Of a stretch of DNA of 64,000 nucleotides, positions 52,397-62,100 are shown one piece after another. Under the pieces are notes generated by a model. That model was not told the DNA's origin and made no database searches. It worked only from the letters and a program-made list of their open reading frames with translations. Position 1 is the first letter of the stretch, and every line of letters begins with the position of its first letter. The DNA is from Paenibacillus illinoisensis NBRC 15959 (GTDB lineage: Bacteria > Bacillota > Bacilli > Paenibacillales > Paenibacillaceae). Made by a program: the position numbers and the translations under genes. The stretch lies in the NCBI RefSeq assembly GCF_004000925.1, contig NZ_BIME01000006.1, positions 124,001 to 188,000 on the forward strand, given 5' to 3'.

Positions 52397-53629
52397 TTAT
52401 GAAGAGAGGGATGTTGATTCCGTTTTGCTCGTAAAAGATTTCTTCAGCCATTGGCCGCGCCATTTGGACTGCATAACCAGTACAAGCAGCATGGACGCGG
52501 CTGCGATCAGACTAAGGATGACGAATCCCGGCGTATAGGACTGGTAGGAACTATACAGTTGACCAAGAATCAACGGGAGTGCGTATCCACCCAAGCCACC
52601 TGCCGCGCCGACAATGCCTGTCATCAGACCGATTTCATTGCCGAAACGCTGTGGAACCAACTGGAACACGGAACCATTACCAGCCCCAAGGCACATCATG
52701 CCCAGGAATAACATGACGACGACCACAGGAAGTGGAGGGAGGAAAGATACACCTACAAGCATGACACAGGCACCAGTGTATAGGAATGTCAGCATTCGCG
52801 TACCACCGATCTTGTCTGCCAAGTAACCGCCAACAGGTCGGAAGAAGCTTCCGGCAATAACGCAAAAGGTTGTGATATCAGCGGCCCGGACAGGAGATAA
52901 GCCATATTGGGTGTTGAAGAAGATGGTCAGATAGTTACACAATCCCACGAAACCGCCAAAGGTAACACAATAAAATGCACAGAATACCCAGGCATCCCTT
53001 TGTTTCAGCAAGGTGCCGTACTCGGAGAGCTTCTTCGGTGCTGGCCGGTTGGGACTGTTACGGGCGAAGATAGAGAAAAGGATAAAAACGACCACGATTG
53101 GAATGATGGCGAGTCCAAAAACGACTTCCCAGCTGCCGAAATGAGTAGCCAGTCGGTTGGCAAAAAGGGTAGCGAGTACCGTCCCGCTATTCCCTGCTCC
53201 CGCGATTCCCATGGCAAGTCCCTGGTGCTCCTTGGGATACCATTGTCCTGCGAGTGGAAGGGCGGCGGCAAAAGAGGCCCCGGCAACACCGAGCAGGAGA
53301 GCAACAACATATAACTGGCTTAGTGAGTCCACCCACAACCAGCCTAATAATAAGGGAATTAGCGTTATTCCCATTCCGATCTGGGCCGTAAGTTTTGGAC
53401 CAATATAATCGGACATAAAGCCAAGCACAAGTCTAAGAATGGAGCCGCCAAGGATGGGCAATGCCACGAGGTTGGCCTTTTCCAGAGGGGTCATCGGGTA
53501 GTCCATGGCAATAACAACTGCGAGGGGGCCAAGCATGCCCCAAATCATAAAACTGATATCAAAATACAGAAATGCCCCGAAAAGGCTGGGCTTATGCCCG
53601 CTCTTCCAAAAACTTTTGCTCTCCACCAT
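52397..53629 (-). CDS. nasA: NarK/NasA-type nitrate/nitrite MFS transporter
   Basis: 410 aa, 12 membrane helices. The NNP-family nitrate signatures AGAGNSGTVLATLFANRLA (helix 5) and a GAAGGLGGYALPLILGQLY stretch (helix 11), plus the substrate-binding Arg in GGSILRLVLGFMSDYIG, are visible. It imports nitrate for the divergent nasBC reductase. The start is an ATG with GAGGAG upstream. Its leader carries a two-hairpin antiterminator and a terminator (listed separately). Confidence 0.93.
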   Translation of the reverse strand: MVESKSFWKSGHKPSLFGAFLYFDISFMIWGMLGPLAVVIAMDYPMTPLEKANLVALPILGGSILRLVLGFMSDYIGPKLTAQIGMGITLIPLLLGWLWVDSLSQLYVVALLLGVAGASFAAALPLAGQWYPKEHQGLAMGIAGAGNSGTVLATLFANRLATHFGSWEVVFGLAIIPIVVVFILFSIFARNSPNRPAPKKLSEYGTLLKQRDAWVFCAFYCVTFGGFVGLCNYLTIFFNTQYGLSPVRAADITTFCVIAGSFFRPVGGYLADKIGGTRMLTFLYTGACVMLVGVSFLPPLPVVVVMLFLGMMCLGAGNGSVFQLVPQRFGNEIGLMTGIVGAAGGLGGYALPLILGQLYSSYQSYTPGFVILSLIAAASMLLVLVMQSKWRGQWLKKSFTSKTESTSLSS

Positions 53630-53687
53630 TCAGCATCGCTCCTCATCCAATTGAATAATCTTACCCTGTCTTTGTGCAGTTCAGGCA

Positions 53688-53730
53688 GAAAAAGGCCGCA
53701 ATTCGTCCAGATGATGAACGATTTGCGGCC
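53688..53730 (-). terminator. Leader terminator upstream of nasA
   Basis: On the minus strand GGCCGCAAATCGT pairs with ACGAATTGCGGCC (one mismatch region), then TTTTTC. It lies 59 nt before the nasA start, inside its own leader, so it must be read through for expression. Confidence 0.9.
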
Positions 53731-53768
53731 TCATTGCCGACAGGCAGGACACGTCATTGTGTTCCTGC
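53726..53768 (-). ncRNA. ANTAR-type two-hairpin antiterminator in the nasA leader
   Basis: On the minus strand, hairpin P1 (53744-53768) has stem GCAGG-A-ACAC/GTGT-CCTGC and loop AATGAC. Four nt later hairpin P2 (53726-53739) has stem CGGC/GCCG and loop AATGAG. Both loops are six nt with A1 and G4. The 3' arm of P2 is also the 5' arm of the terminator, so P2 and the terminator exclude each other. This is the architecture recognised by ANTAR-domain proteins such as NasR and EutV. Confidence 0.85.
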
Positions 53769-53804
53769 ACCTGATTTGATCACAGCACGGTGATTTTGAT
53801 TCAA

Positions 53805-53833
53805 ATTATAAAAAGAGAATTTATGTGTGTCAA
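53805..53833 (-). promoter_or_regulatory. Consensus sigma-A promoter of nasA
   Basis: On the minus strand TTGACA, 17-nt spacer, TATAAT, a perfect consensus. Transcription would start about 30 nt before hairpin P1. Confidence 0.8.
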
Positions 53834-53844
53834 GAAAAATAACA
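53828..53844. promoter_or_regulatory. GlnR/TnrA-type box over the nasA -35
   Basis: TGTCAAGAAAAATAACA matches TGTNA-N7-TNACA. It covers the -35 element, a position usual for repression. Confidence 0.65.
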
Positions 53845-53889
53845 TAAAAATTTTAATTAAATCGTTTTGAAAGTTAATTCGGAAATGTG

Positions 53890-53906
53890 TGTTAATTTTG
53901 TTGACA
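53890..53906. promoter_or_regulatory. GlnR/TnrA-type box over the nasB -35
   Basis: TGTTAATTTTGTTGACA matches TGTNA-N7-TNACA and extends to a 21-bp TGTG...CACA dyad. Its right half is the TTGACA element of the nasB promoter. Confidence 0.7.
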
Positions 53907-53929
53907 CATAATATGGTTTGCCGTAATCT
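53901..53929 (+). promoter_or_regulatory. Promoter of nasBC
   Basis: TTGACA, 17-nt spacer, TAATCT. The predicted start (about 53936) is roughly 10 nt before hairpin P1. Confidence 0.7.
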
Positions 53930-53944
53930 GAATTTAATATGAAA

Positions 53945-53983
53945 TCACACAATGGCGTGTGAATTCCTGAGGCAACGGTGCCC
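53945..53983 (+). ncRNA. ANTAR-type two-hairpin antiterminator in the nasBC leader
   Basis: Hairpin P1 (53945-53962) has the 6-bp stem TCACAC/GTGTGA with loop AATGGC. Eight nt later P2 (53971-53982) has core stem GGC/GCC with loop AACGGT. Both loops have A1 and G4. The 3' arm of P2 overlaps the first bases of the terminator stem that follows. The P2 stem is short and would need protein help, as in known ANTAR targets. Confidence 0.82.
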
Positions 53984-54016
53984 TTTTCCGATCCATGGAG
54001 AAGGGATTTTTCTGTT
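53981..54016 (+). terminator. Leader terminator upstream of nasB
   Basis: CCCTTTTCC pairs with GGAGAAGGG (9 bp, one G-U) around a 7-nt loop, followed by ATTTTTCTGTTTATTTTTT. It lies 40 nt before the nasB start. Confidence 0.85.
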
Positions 54017-54056
54017 TATTTTTTACTCAACATGTAATAGAGACAGGGGGCAGCCC

Positions 54057-56240
54057 ATGAGCAAGAAGAGACTGGTCGTTATTGGAAACGGGATGGCAGG
54101 TGTTAGGTGTGTGGAAGAAATCATAGCCGCATCTCCGGATACATTCGAGATTGTCATCTACGGAAGTGAACCACGTCCCAACTACAATCGGATCATGTTA
54201 TCCAAAGTATTGCAGGGCGAGCACGATCTGCAGGACATTATCATTAACGACTGGAGCTGGTATGAGGAGCATGGCATACGGCTATGTACGGGAGAGGTCG
54301 TCCACAGGATCGATATTCAAACTAAAACGATTGAAACGTCGTCCGGGATAAGGGAGTCCTACGATATTCTGATCCTGGCGACGGGGTCTTCTCCGTTTGT
54401 TCCGCCCATTCCTGGCGTGGATAAAGAGAGGGTTATGTCCTTCCGCACGATAGATGACTGCATGCTCATGTCCGATTATTCCAAAGTACACCGCAAGGCA
54501 GCCGTTATTGGTGGCGGATTGCTTGGACTTGAAGCTGCCCGCGGGCTGCTGCATTTGGGAATGGAAGCAGTCGTGGTGCATAACGCACCTTATATTATGA
54601 ACCGGCAGTTGGATCTGCAGGCAGCGACCATGCTTCAACACGAGTTGGAAGCTCAAGGCATGTCGTTCCTGTTAGCCAAAAACACACAGAAAATCGTTGG
54701 CCGGTCCCAGGCACAGGGGCTTCAATTTACAGATGGATCCAGGCTTGAAGCACAGGTTGTCGTTGTTGCCGTGGGCATTCTCCCCAATGTGGACGTGGCC
54801 CGGCGGAGCGGAATCAGGACTAATCGGGCGATCGTGGTCGACGATTATATGCGTACCAGCGTACCTGATGTTTATGCTGTCGGTGAATGTGCCGAACATC
54901 GGGGCATCAGTTACGGTCTGGTAGCTCCTTTATATGAGCAAGGTAAGGTACTCGCACGTTTTTTATGTGGGCAGGAGACAACAGCGTATAAGGGTTCTAT
55001 TCCCTATTCCCAACTGAAGGTCTCTGGCGTTGATGTGTTCTCGGCCGGAAACATTAGCGGAGAAGAAATGCGGACGGCTGTACAGATGCTTGATGGTATT
55101 CGCGGTACGTATAAGAAAGTATTGATGAAGGAAGGGCACGTAAGTGGAGCGATCCTGTTCGGGGATACGACGGAGAGTGCCAGCCTATTGGGACTTGTAC
55201 AGCGTGGGGCTGGCATCGAAGAACTCGCTCCGCGCGAGGAAGGGACGAATCCAGCCGAGAAGGCAGCAGCAGCATTGCCTGATCAGGAGACGGTGTGCGC
55301 CTGTAACAATGTGAGCAAAGTGACGATCATGAGGGCCATACAGGATAAGGGGCTGCAGACTGCTGAACAGGTGAAGGAGCATACCAAAGCCTCCGGTTCC
55401 TGCGGCGGATGTCGTCCAATGGTTACCGCCCTTGTGAAGCACACTCTGCATCTCCAGAAAAACGGCGGTAGTGCAAGCGAAGCAGCAGCTGCGGCGAAAA
55501 CGACAGAATGGCCCGTTTGCAGTTGTACGGATCTGGGCCATGCCTCACTGAAAGAAGCGCTCAATGGGTTGTCGGATGGAGATCCCTATGAGCTTGCAGC
55601 TTCAGTAGAGCATCACCATCTGTATGGAATTCATGAGGGAAATGGAATGAAAAGAATCATGCAGCAGCTGGACTGGAGAACAGAAGAAGGCTGCCATATC
55701 TGCCATCCTGCACTTCGTTACTATTTGAACATAACCGGAAAGTGGATAAGTTTGCATCAGCCTGATCGGGCTGGAAACCGGAATGATATCCTGCGGGGCG
55801 CGGTTGTGGGTATCGAGGTCCATGCAGGTGATATGAAGTTCGAAGCCATGGCAGAGGACCTTCAATTCAGGTGGGTTAATGCAGATATGCCTGCTCCCGT
55901 GAGGGTCGTCTTGTCGGGTGGAGCAAGCTCATGGGTCAGCCCCATCGTGCAGGATATCGGTTTGCAGGAATCTCCCGCCGGCTGGGAAATTTACGCGGGT
56001 GGTCATGCAGCCCATCCGGTAAAAGAGGGGGGACTCCTCGGACTTGCCGAGACGGAAAAAGATGCAGTGCGGCTGATCTCGGCATGCGTGGAGTGGTATC
56101 GCCGAACCGCCTGGTACGATGAACCCCTCTGGGCATGGGTAGAGCGATTGGGATTCATATCAATCCGCGAAAATCTGCTGGATCAACAATTCCAGAACGA
56201 GTTGGCGGGCAGAACGGTAAGCGAATTGACACTTACTTGA
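54057..56240 (+). CDS. nasB: Assimilatory nitrate reductase electron-transfer subunit
   Basis: 727 aa. Pyridine-nucleotide disulfide oxidoreductase domain with FAD site GNGMAG (10-15) and NAD site VIGGGLLGLEAARGL (about 150), as in NirB. Two BFD-type [2Fe-2S] domains follow: CACNN...GSCGGC and CSCTD...GCHIC. A C-terminal domain of about 170 aa lacks the siroheme/4Fe-4S cysteines of nitrite reductase, so this is NasB and not NirB. It passes electrons from NADH to NasC. GGGGG lies before ATG 54057. Confidence 0.9.
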   Translation: MSKKRLVVIGNGMAGVRCVEEIIAASPDTFEIVIYGSEPRPNYNRIMLSKVLQGEHDLQDIIINDWSWYEEHGIRLCTGEVVHRIDIQTKTIETSSGIRESYDILILATGSSPFVPPIPGVDKERVMSFRTIDDCMLMSDYSKVHRKAAVIGGGLLGLEAARGLLHLGMEAVVVHNAPYIMNRQLDLQAATMLQHELEAQGMSFLLAKNTQKIVGRSQAQGLQFTDGSRLEAQVVVVAVGILPNVDVARRSGIRTNRAIVVDDYMRTSVPDVYAVGECAEHRGISYGLVAPLYEQGKVLARFLCGQETTAYKGSIPYSQLKVSGVDVFSAGNISGEEMRTAVQMLDGIRGTYKKVLMKEGHVSGAILFGDTTESASLLGLVQRGAGIEELAPREEGTNPAEKAAAALPDQETVCACNNVSKVTIMRAIQDKGLQTAEQVKEHTKASGSCGGCRPMVTALVKHTLHLQKNGGSASEAAAAAKTTEWPVCSCTDLGHASLKEALNGLSDGDPYELAASVEHHHLYGIHEGNGMKRIMQQLDWRTEEGCHICHPALRYYLNITGKWISLHQPDRAGNRNDILRGAVVGIEVHAGDMKFEAMAEDLQFRWVNADMPAPVRVVLSGGASSWVSPIVQDIGLQESPAGWEIYAGGHAAHPVKEGGLLGLAETEKDAVRLISACVEWYRRTAWYDEPLWAWVERLGFISIRENLLDQQFQNELAGRTVSELTLT

Positions 56241-56271
56241 TCAAAAAGGTAGGGAAGGGAGTGAAGATGGA

Positions 56272-58404
56272 ATGAAGACATCAATGGAACACAGTTCGTT
56301 TGTTTCAAAACTGCATGTACGGGAGACACAATGCCCCTATTGCAGCGTACAGTGCAAAATGACCGTCGAGGAAGTTGCTGGGCCCATCGCTGGTGAGCGC
56401 CGTGCCACGTACACCGTTGAAGGCGTGCCGAATGAAGCTTCACAGGGGAGATTGTGTGTCAAAGGCATGAATGCACATCAGCATGCACTGAGTGGACAGC
56501 GACTTCTGCAGCCTCTCATCCGCCGGGATGGTGAACTGATACCTTCTTCATGGCCAGAAGTCACTGAATATATCGCAGGGCGTTTTACCAGTCTTCAGAA
56601 TCAATATGGTGCCGATGCAATCGGTGTGTATGGAGGGGGTTCCCTCACCAATGAAACAGCCTATTTGCTAGGAAAATTCGCAAGGGTTGCTCTAGGGACA
56701 CGATATATTGATTATAACGGTCGCTTCTGCATGTCTGCCGCTGCCTCTGCAGGAAGTAAGGTGTTTGGTATGGATCGGGGGCTGACATTCCGCTTGTCCG
56801 ACATCCCTCGGGCCGAGTGCATTGTACTTGCAGGGACTAACGTTGCAGAGTGCCAGCCCACTCTGCTGCCTTATTTCAACCAGGCGAAGGAAAATGGAGC
56901 GTATATCATCGTTATTGATCCGCGCAAGACAGCTACTGCAGCCATTGCCGACCTTCATTTGCAGGTCAAGCCGGGTATGGATGCACGGCTTGCGAACATC
57001 ATGCTGAAGATCATTATGGAAGCCGGGCTGGTGAATGAGCATTTTATTGATGCAAGAACCCAAGGGTATGAAAGTTTGCGGAATGCGCTGAGCGAGATGG
57101 ACCTGGAACAATCCGCAGCACAATGCGGGGTGGACTTGGCTATGATTCGTCAGGCCGCAATGGCCTATGGTCGGGCGGAGACAGGCATGATCATGACCGC
57201 GCGCGGAGTGGAGCAGCAAACGGATGGACATCTCGCTGTCCGTCATTTTCTTAATTTGGTACTGGCGACTGGAAAAATCGGCAGACCAGGCTGTGGTTAC
57301 GGTGCGATCACTGGACAGGGAAACGGACAGGGCGGAAGAGAGCATGGGCAGAAGGCCGATCAGCTGCCAGGATATCGTTCCATAGAAAATGCACAGGACC
57401 GCGCACATGTAGCATCCGTCTGGGGAGTTGCGCCTGAAACCTTGCCGGGGAAAGGTGTATCTGCCTATGAAATGATGGAACGGGTGCATGAGCAGGAGAT
57501 CCGTGCCCTGCTTGTGATGGGCTCCAACCCGGTTGTATCCAATCCCAATGTGCGCTTGGTGGAAGAAGGCCTCCGCAAGCTGGATTTTCTGGTCGTGGCG
57601 GATATGTTTCTGTCCGAGACGGCGAAGATGGCTGATGTGGTGCTTCCGGTCACGGCTTATCTGGAGAACGAAGGTACGCTGACCAATCTGGAAGGCCGGG
57701 TGCTGTTACGGGAACAGGGCAGACCTGCACCAGGAGGGGCCCGTCACGATTGGGATATTCTATGCTCCATCGCCAGCGGACTCGGCAAAGCTTCTTATTT
57801 TCAATATGCATGTGCCGAGGATATCTTCAATGAACTCAGACTGGCCAGCCGGGGCGGGGTTGCAGATTACTACGGAATGACCTATGAACGACTGCGGACG
57901 GAGAAAGGTATCTATTGGCCCTGCGTTTCTCTGGAGGATGAGGGTGAAGGATTGCTGTTCAGTGAGCGGTTTGCCCATGAGGACGGCAGGGCTGCATTTA
58001 CAAGTGAATTAAGTGCTGGTTGGCGTGATGTCTCGCGGGAATTTCCTCTGATTCTAACCAATGGCCGCGTCCTTCCTCACTATCTAACTGGCGTACAGAC
58101 CCATCGGAGCCCAACGCTGGAAGCCCGTGAACTGGAGAATTTTGTGGAACTTCATCCGGCTACAGCTGCGCGTAATCGAATTATGGATGGAGAGTGGGTC
58201 GAGATTCAATCCGTGCATGGGAGCTTCACGGTACGTGCACGTATTAAGGAACATATTCGCGAAGACACGCTGTTTGTACCGATGCATTGGGGTGGCATTC
58301 AGAACGTCAATCGGGCGACAAGACCCGAACTGGACCCTTATTGCCGTATGCCAGGCTTCAAAACGGCGGCTGTAACGATTCGCCCCATGCGATTGGCCAG
58401 ATGA
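56272..58404 (+). CDS. nasC: Assimilatory nitrate reductase catalytic subunit
   Basis: 710 aa, the same length as Bacillus subtilis NasC. N-terminal [4Fe-4S] site C21-x2-C24-x3-C28...C62, then the molybdopterin oxidoreductase domain with RFCMSAAASAG (about residue 150, supplying the Cys molybdenum ligand). GQGNGQGGREHGQ and MGSNPVVSNP are also present. The C-terminal molydop-binding domain has TNGRVLPHYLTGVQTHRSP. It reduces nitrate to nitrite in the cytoplasm. It starts 31 bp after nasB and ends the operon. Confidence 0.93.
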   Translation: MKTSMEHSSFVSKLHVRETQCPYCSVQCKMTVEEVAGPIAGERRATYTVEGVPNEASQGRLCVKGMNAHQHALSGQRLLQPLIRRDGELIPSSWPEVTEYIAGRFTSLQNQYGADAIGVYGGGSLTNETAYLLGKFARVALGTRYIDYNGRFCMSAAASAGSKVFGMDRGLTFRLSDIPRAECIVLAGTNVAECQPTLLPYFNQAKENGAYIIVIDPRKTATAAIADLHLQVKPGMDARLANIMLKIIMEAGLVNEHFIDARTQGYESLRNALSEMDLEQSAAQCGVDLAMIRQAAMAYGRAETGMIMTARGVEQQTDGHLAVRHFLNLVLATGKIGRPGCGYGAITGQGNGQGGREHGQKADQLPGYRSIENAQDRAHVASVWGVAPETLPGKGVSAYEMMERVHEQEIRALLVMGSNPVVSNPNVRLVEEGLRKLDFLVVADMFLSETAKMADVVLPVTAYLENEGTLTNLEGRVLLREQGRPAPGGARHDWDILCSIASGLGKASYFQYACAEDIFNELRLASRGGVADYYGMTYERLRTEKGIYWPCVSLEDEGEGLLFSERFAHEDGRAAFTSELSAGWRDVSREFPLILTNGRVLPHYLTGVQTHRSPTLEARELENFVELHPATAARNRIMDGEWVEIQSVHGSFTVRARIKEHIREDTLFVPMHWGGIQNVNRATRPELDPYCRMPGFKTAAVTIRPMRLAR

Positions 58405-58460
58405 ATCCAAAGCTGTTCATTTTCTCATAACACAAATCAGGTCTGCATGAATGCTGATGT

Positions 58461-58507
58461 GGCTGGGAGTTCCAAGGTTATTGGAACAACCCGGCTTTTT
58501 TTGCGTA
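58461..58507 (+). terminator. Intrinsic terminator after nasBC
   Basis: GCTGGGAGTTCCAA pairs with TTGGAACAACCCGGC (small internal loop), then TTTTTTG. Confidence 0.85.
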
Positions 58508-58686
58508 AGTACGTTGGGAGTGCAGTAGTTCGCAGGTTTCAGGTAAACGTGAGGAATGGCTCATGATTGTGGCGGAAATATTGGTTATGATGCTAATAAG
58601 GGGTACATGTGTACGCATTTTTAGTTTTTTTACTAGACTGGTGAGACGTAACTAGTCAGTTCATATAGAAGAAGGGAGGGTGCGTT

Positions 58687-59106
58687 GTGAACGTATGGGT
58701 CACGGTCAAAAGCCTGGGCAAACGCAAGCCTGCACTTGCCAAACAAGCCACAGCACTTCCGGAAACAACCGGAACGTTACGAGAGCTAATTAAACATATG
58801 GTACACGTGCAGGTGAACGCTCTTCAGGAGAAGAAAAACAGTGCGGCGTTACTCACCTATCTTATGCCTGAGGAGATTCAACTTAAGGGATTAACGGGAA
58901 AAGTCGGCTTTGGTGAAGTGTATAATGAGGAGATTCAAGGCCTGGAGCATGCGGTCCAAACGGCTATGACGGCTTATGAAGATGGACTATACAAAGTCTT
59001 CCTCAATGATGAAGAATTGTCCGAGCTGGATGCACCACTGAAGTTGCAGGAAGATGACGAATTGGTGTTTATCCGGTTCACCATGCTTGCCGGCCGCTTG
59101 TGGTAA
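58687..59106 (+). CDS. Hypothetical protein upstream of the DUF4132-like gene
   Basis: 139 aa from a GTG with AAGGGAGGG upstream. Soluble; an N-terminal basic strand-helix part, a central GLTGKVGFGEVYNEEIQGLEHAVQTA helix and a C-terminal acidic segment (LKLQEDDELVFIRFTMLAGR). No family is recognised. It lies 22 bp before the large gene and so is probably co-translated with it as an accessory. Confidence 0.75.
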   Translation: MNVWVTVKSLGKRKPALAKQATALPETTGTLRELIKHMVHVQVNALQEKKNSAALLTYLMPEEIQLKGLTGKVGFGEVYNEEIQGLEHAVQTAMTAYEDGLYKVFLNDEELSELDAPLKLQEDDELVFIRFTMLAGRLW

Positions 59107-59128
59107 TAAATGATAAGGAGGAGATTGG

Positions 59129-62100
59129 ATGAATCAGAACGATAATGAACAGGTGTATATCAACGGTCTGCAAGAGAAGGCAGAGTCATTGAACGGGACC
59201 TGGCAGGAGCTTGCAGGATATGTGGTGGAGATGGCTGGTTCCACATATTTGCGCGGAGATGAAAAAGTATATCTGAATACAGAGGAATTTCTGCAAAAGC
59301 AGGCTGCCGAAACGGGAGAGCCCTTATTTGAACCCTTGCTGAACGTGCTTGGGCAGCTGGTGAATGAACGGTTGGTGGAACGATTCCGTTACATTGCTGA
59401 CCGCGCCACAAATTACCCGTACAGCATCATGTATGAGCGCCGGCCATTTCGCACTTCCGATCCTGAACAGCATATTGGACAGGTGATCCGGAAACTCATT
59501 GGACTGCTGCGCATGGAGATGCGGCAATTCTCCATGGACGAATATGTATCTGTTCGTGAATACAAGTTTGATTATCTGTATGAGATCCGAACTGTGCTTC
59601 CGGACTGCATCGCCTATGAACTGGACCATGGCAACGGAGATATGAAGCAGGCATTACACGAGATCATATATGGCGACAATCAGTCGGCGTTGCTTACTGG
59701 CGAGATGATCAAAGGCATATTCATGAGTGACCAGACAGAGGCGTACCATATGGTTGGTGAGCTGCTTGTGGCAGCAAGGCTGCAGGAAGGACTGCGCCAG
59801 AGTATCGTTGAACGGATGGATGAAGGAACCATTGAAGCATTTATATACATAATAAAAGTAATCATCGATCACAATCTGATTCGTTTCAGTTCAGTGGTTC
59901 GAGCATTGGCTGTATGGACAGGGCTCGGAATTGAAGCGGCCAATTCGCGCGTTGCATCACAGTTGATTGAGCAAGCCTATGAAGCGCTGACCGATGCAGC
60001 TGTTCGTGAAGATTGGGAGCAGGATTCAAATGCCAATAAGATATTCATCAGTCTGTGGGCGACGGCTGTTATTGAAGAGGACCATCTCAATGACAAATTG
60101 ATCCGTATTATGGATCAAGGCCAACTGTATCAGAAAATTGTTGCGCAATATGTGCTTGCGAACAGTCAGAATCGTGACCTGCGGCTAAGCATTGCCCGTC
60201 GGTATTTGGACGTACAGGATCTGGAGCTGATGCACTGGACTATCCAAAACTATGATGCCATGTACATGCATAACTGGCACTTCGAGGATGGAGAGAATCA
60301 GCGCAGCATTCACATTTCGCCCCTGCCTGTCTTTGAAGACAAGGCAATTCGGCGTCAGGACTTCGATCAATTTAAGCAGCTGCTGGACCGCATTCCTCTG
60401 GGAGGGGAAGGTGGACCATCTGGCGTTCTTGAATATGTCCATTACCGGATTGAACGGAATGATGTGGTCAAAAAAATGCTCTATCTGGCTGCGTATGATA
60501 TGGACCCCGATTGGATCGGAGAAGTCATTGCAATCAAGGACATGCTGAGCCCGGAACTTCGAGGCGAGCTGTTATCCCAGTTCGTTCAGCAGCCCGATAA
60601 CGAGGTGCAAAGACAGTTTGTGTTTGAGAGCCTGTCCGACAAAAGCATGAGCAACCGGGAGATTGCTCTAGTCAAAGTGAGGAAGCTTGTGCTGACTACT
60701 GACGAGATGAAACAGATGGAGGCCTTGCTCAAACTCAAGACCGGTTCACTTCGGCAGAAGGTCATTCAGGTTCTTTTGCTGCAACCTGTGGATCAACTGG
60801 CTGTTTCACTGGAACGTTTGCTGAAGGCGAAGAATGAATTGCAGCGTCTGGGCGCACTGGAACTGTTGACCGAGATTTCTGCAGATCCGGAACGTGCAGA
60901 TCAACATGAACAATTACAGCCGTTAGCCCGACTGATCCAGAAGCCTACCGCGAAGGAGCAAAAGCTGCTGGACAAGCTGACGAAGGAGGGCAGCCGGTAT
61001 ACCTCTTCGAATGGTTTTGGATTGTTCGATCCATCCCGGGTGGAGCCACTGCTGGAGGAGAAGCGTGATCTTAGTGATTTCAATCCCAAGGAGATCTTCA
61101 CCCTCTCGCTGGAGAAGGCCAAACCATTTCTGGAAGGATTAGATGCTCTGGTCCATCAACACAGGGATCATGAGTATGAGGTAGAGTATTATGCGGGCTA
61201 CCGTGAGACGCTTTTGATTGGAGCCGGCCTGCGTTCTATGTTCTCCTATGCGGAACGAAATCAGATGAAACAGATGGAGCAATATCCTCTCCACGAAGTT
61301 TGGGAGGCGTATGTTGCGCAGAGTGATCTGAACAGCCTGGAACTCATGCAGCTTTATTTTATTTTGCAATTCAGCACACTGAGCGGCAACTTAAATGAAC
61401 ATTACAGCTATTATCACGATCAATATGATTATAACGAATTAAGCAAAATCCCGTTATTGGAAGGCTGGCGCAAGTCTTTTGCCGAACAGACCTATCCTCT
61501 TTCCTATATGGAAGAAATGAAACAGATGGCGGCTTCGCTGACCTACAAGGATCAGGTTGCTGAATTGATTGCAGCCGCGTTCAGGGACAGCAACCCTGCA
61601 GATACATTTGAGATCGCGGAGAAAACATGGGCTTCCATTATCGCCAGTATGCCGGACGATCAACTGGAGAAGGAAGCTGGCATGCTTCATATCCTGACGG
61701 AACGGTGGAACTACCTGGTAAGAAGCAGAATATATGATGATGCCAGTTTCCAACGATTCTTCCAAACGGCGTATCAGTTCATCAACCTTGTGGGAAATAC
61801 ACAGCGTTTCTCCCTTTTATCATTCGAGGATTACGTGCGGGCATTCAAATTACGTTTGATTGACAAGCAGACGATATACCGTCAGTTGCTGACGGGCGGG
61901 GAGCGTTTTGCATTCATTCGTGAGCTGACGTCGACACGCACCGAAGGCATCATGGATGATCCGGAACTGATAGAGCTGCGGAATACCGTCGTTGAACGAA
62001 TTTTGGAGATCGAACTGACACGAGGTGAGCTTTCCACCGAAGTCAGCACACTGGCCATGAAGTTTGAACGAATTGAAGGCATGGAGCATTGGGTGCATCT

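Noticed and set aside
54057..56240. Nitrite reductase large subunit (NirB)
   Set aside because: The C-terminal siroheme and 4Fe-4S cysteine motifs are missing. The length and two BFD domains fit NasB next to NasC.
56692..57489. A 265-codon open frame on the minus strand
   Set aside because: It is opposite nasC and has no plausible start signal or family.
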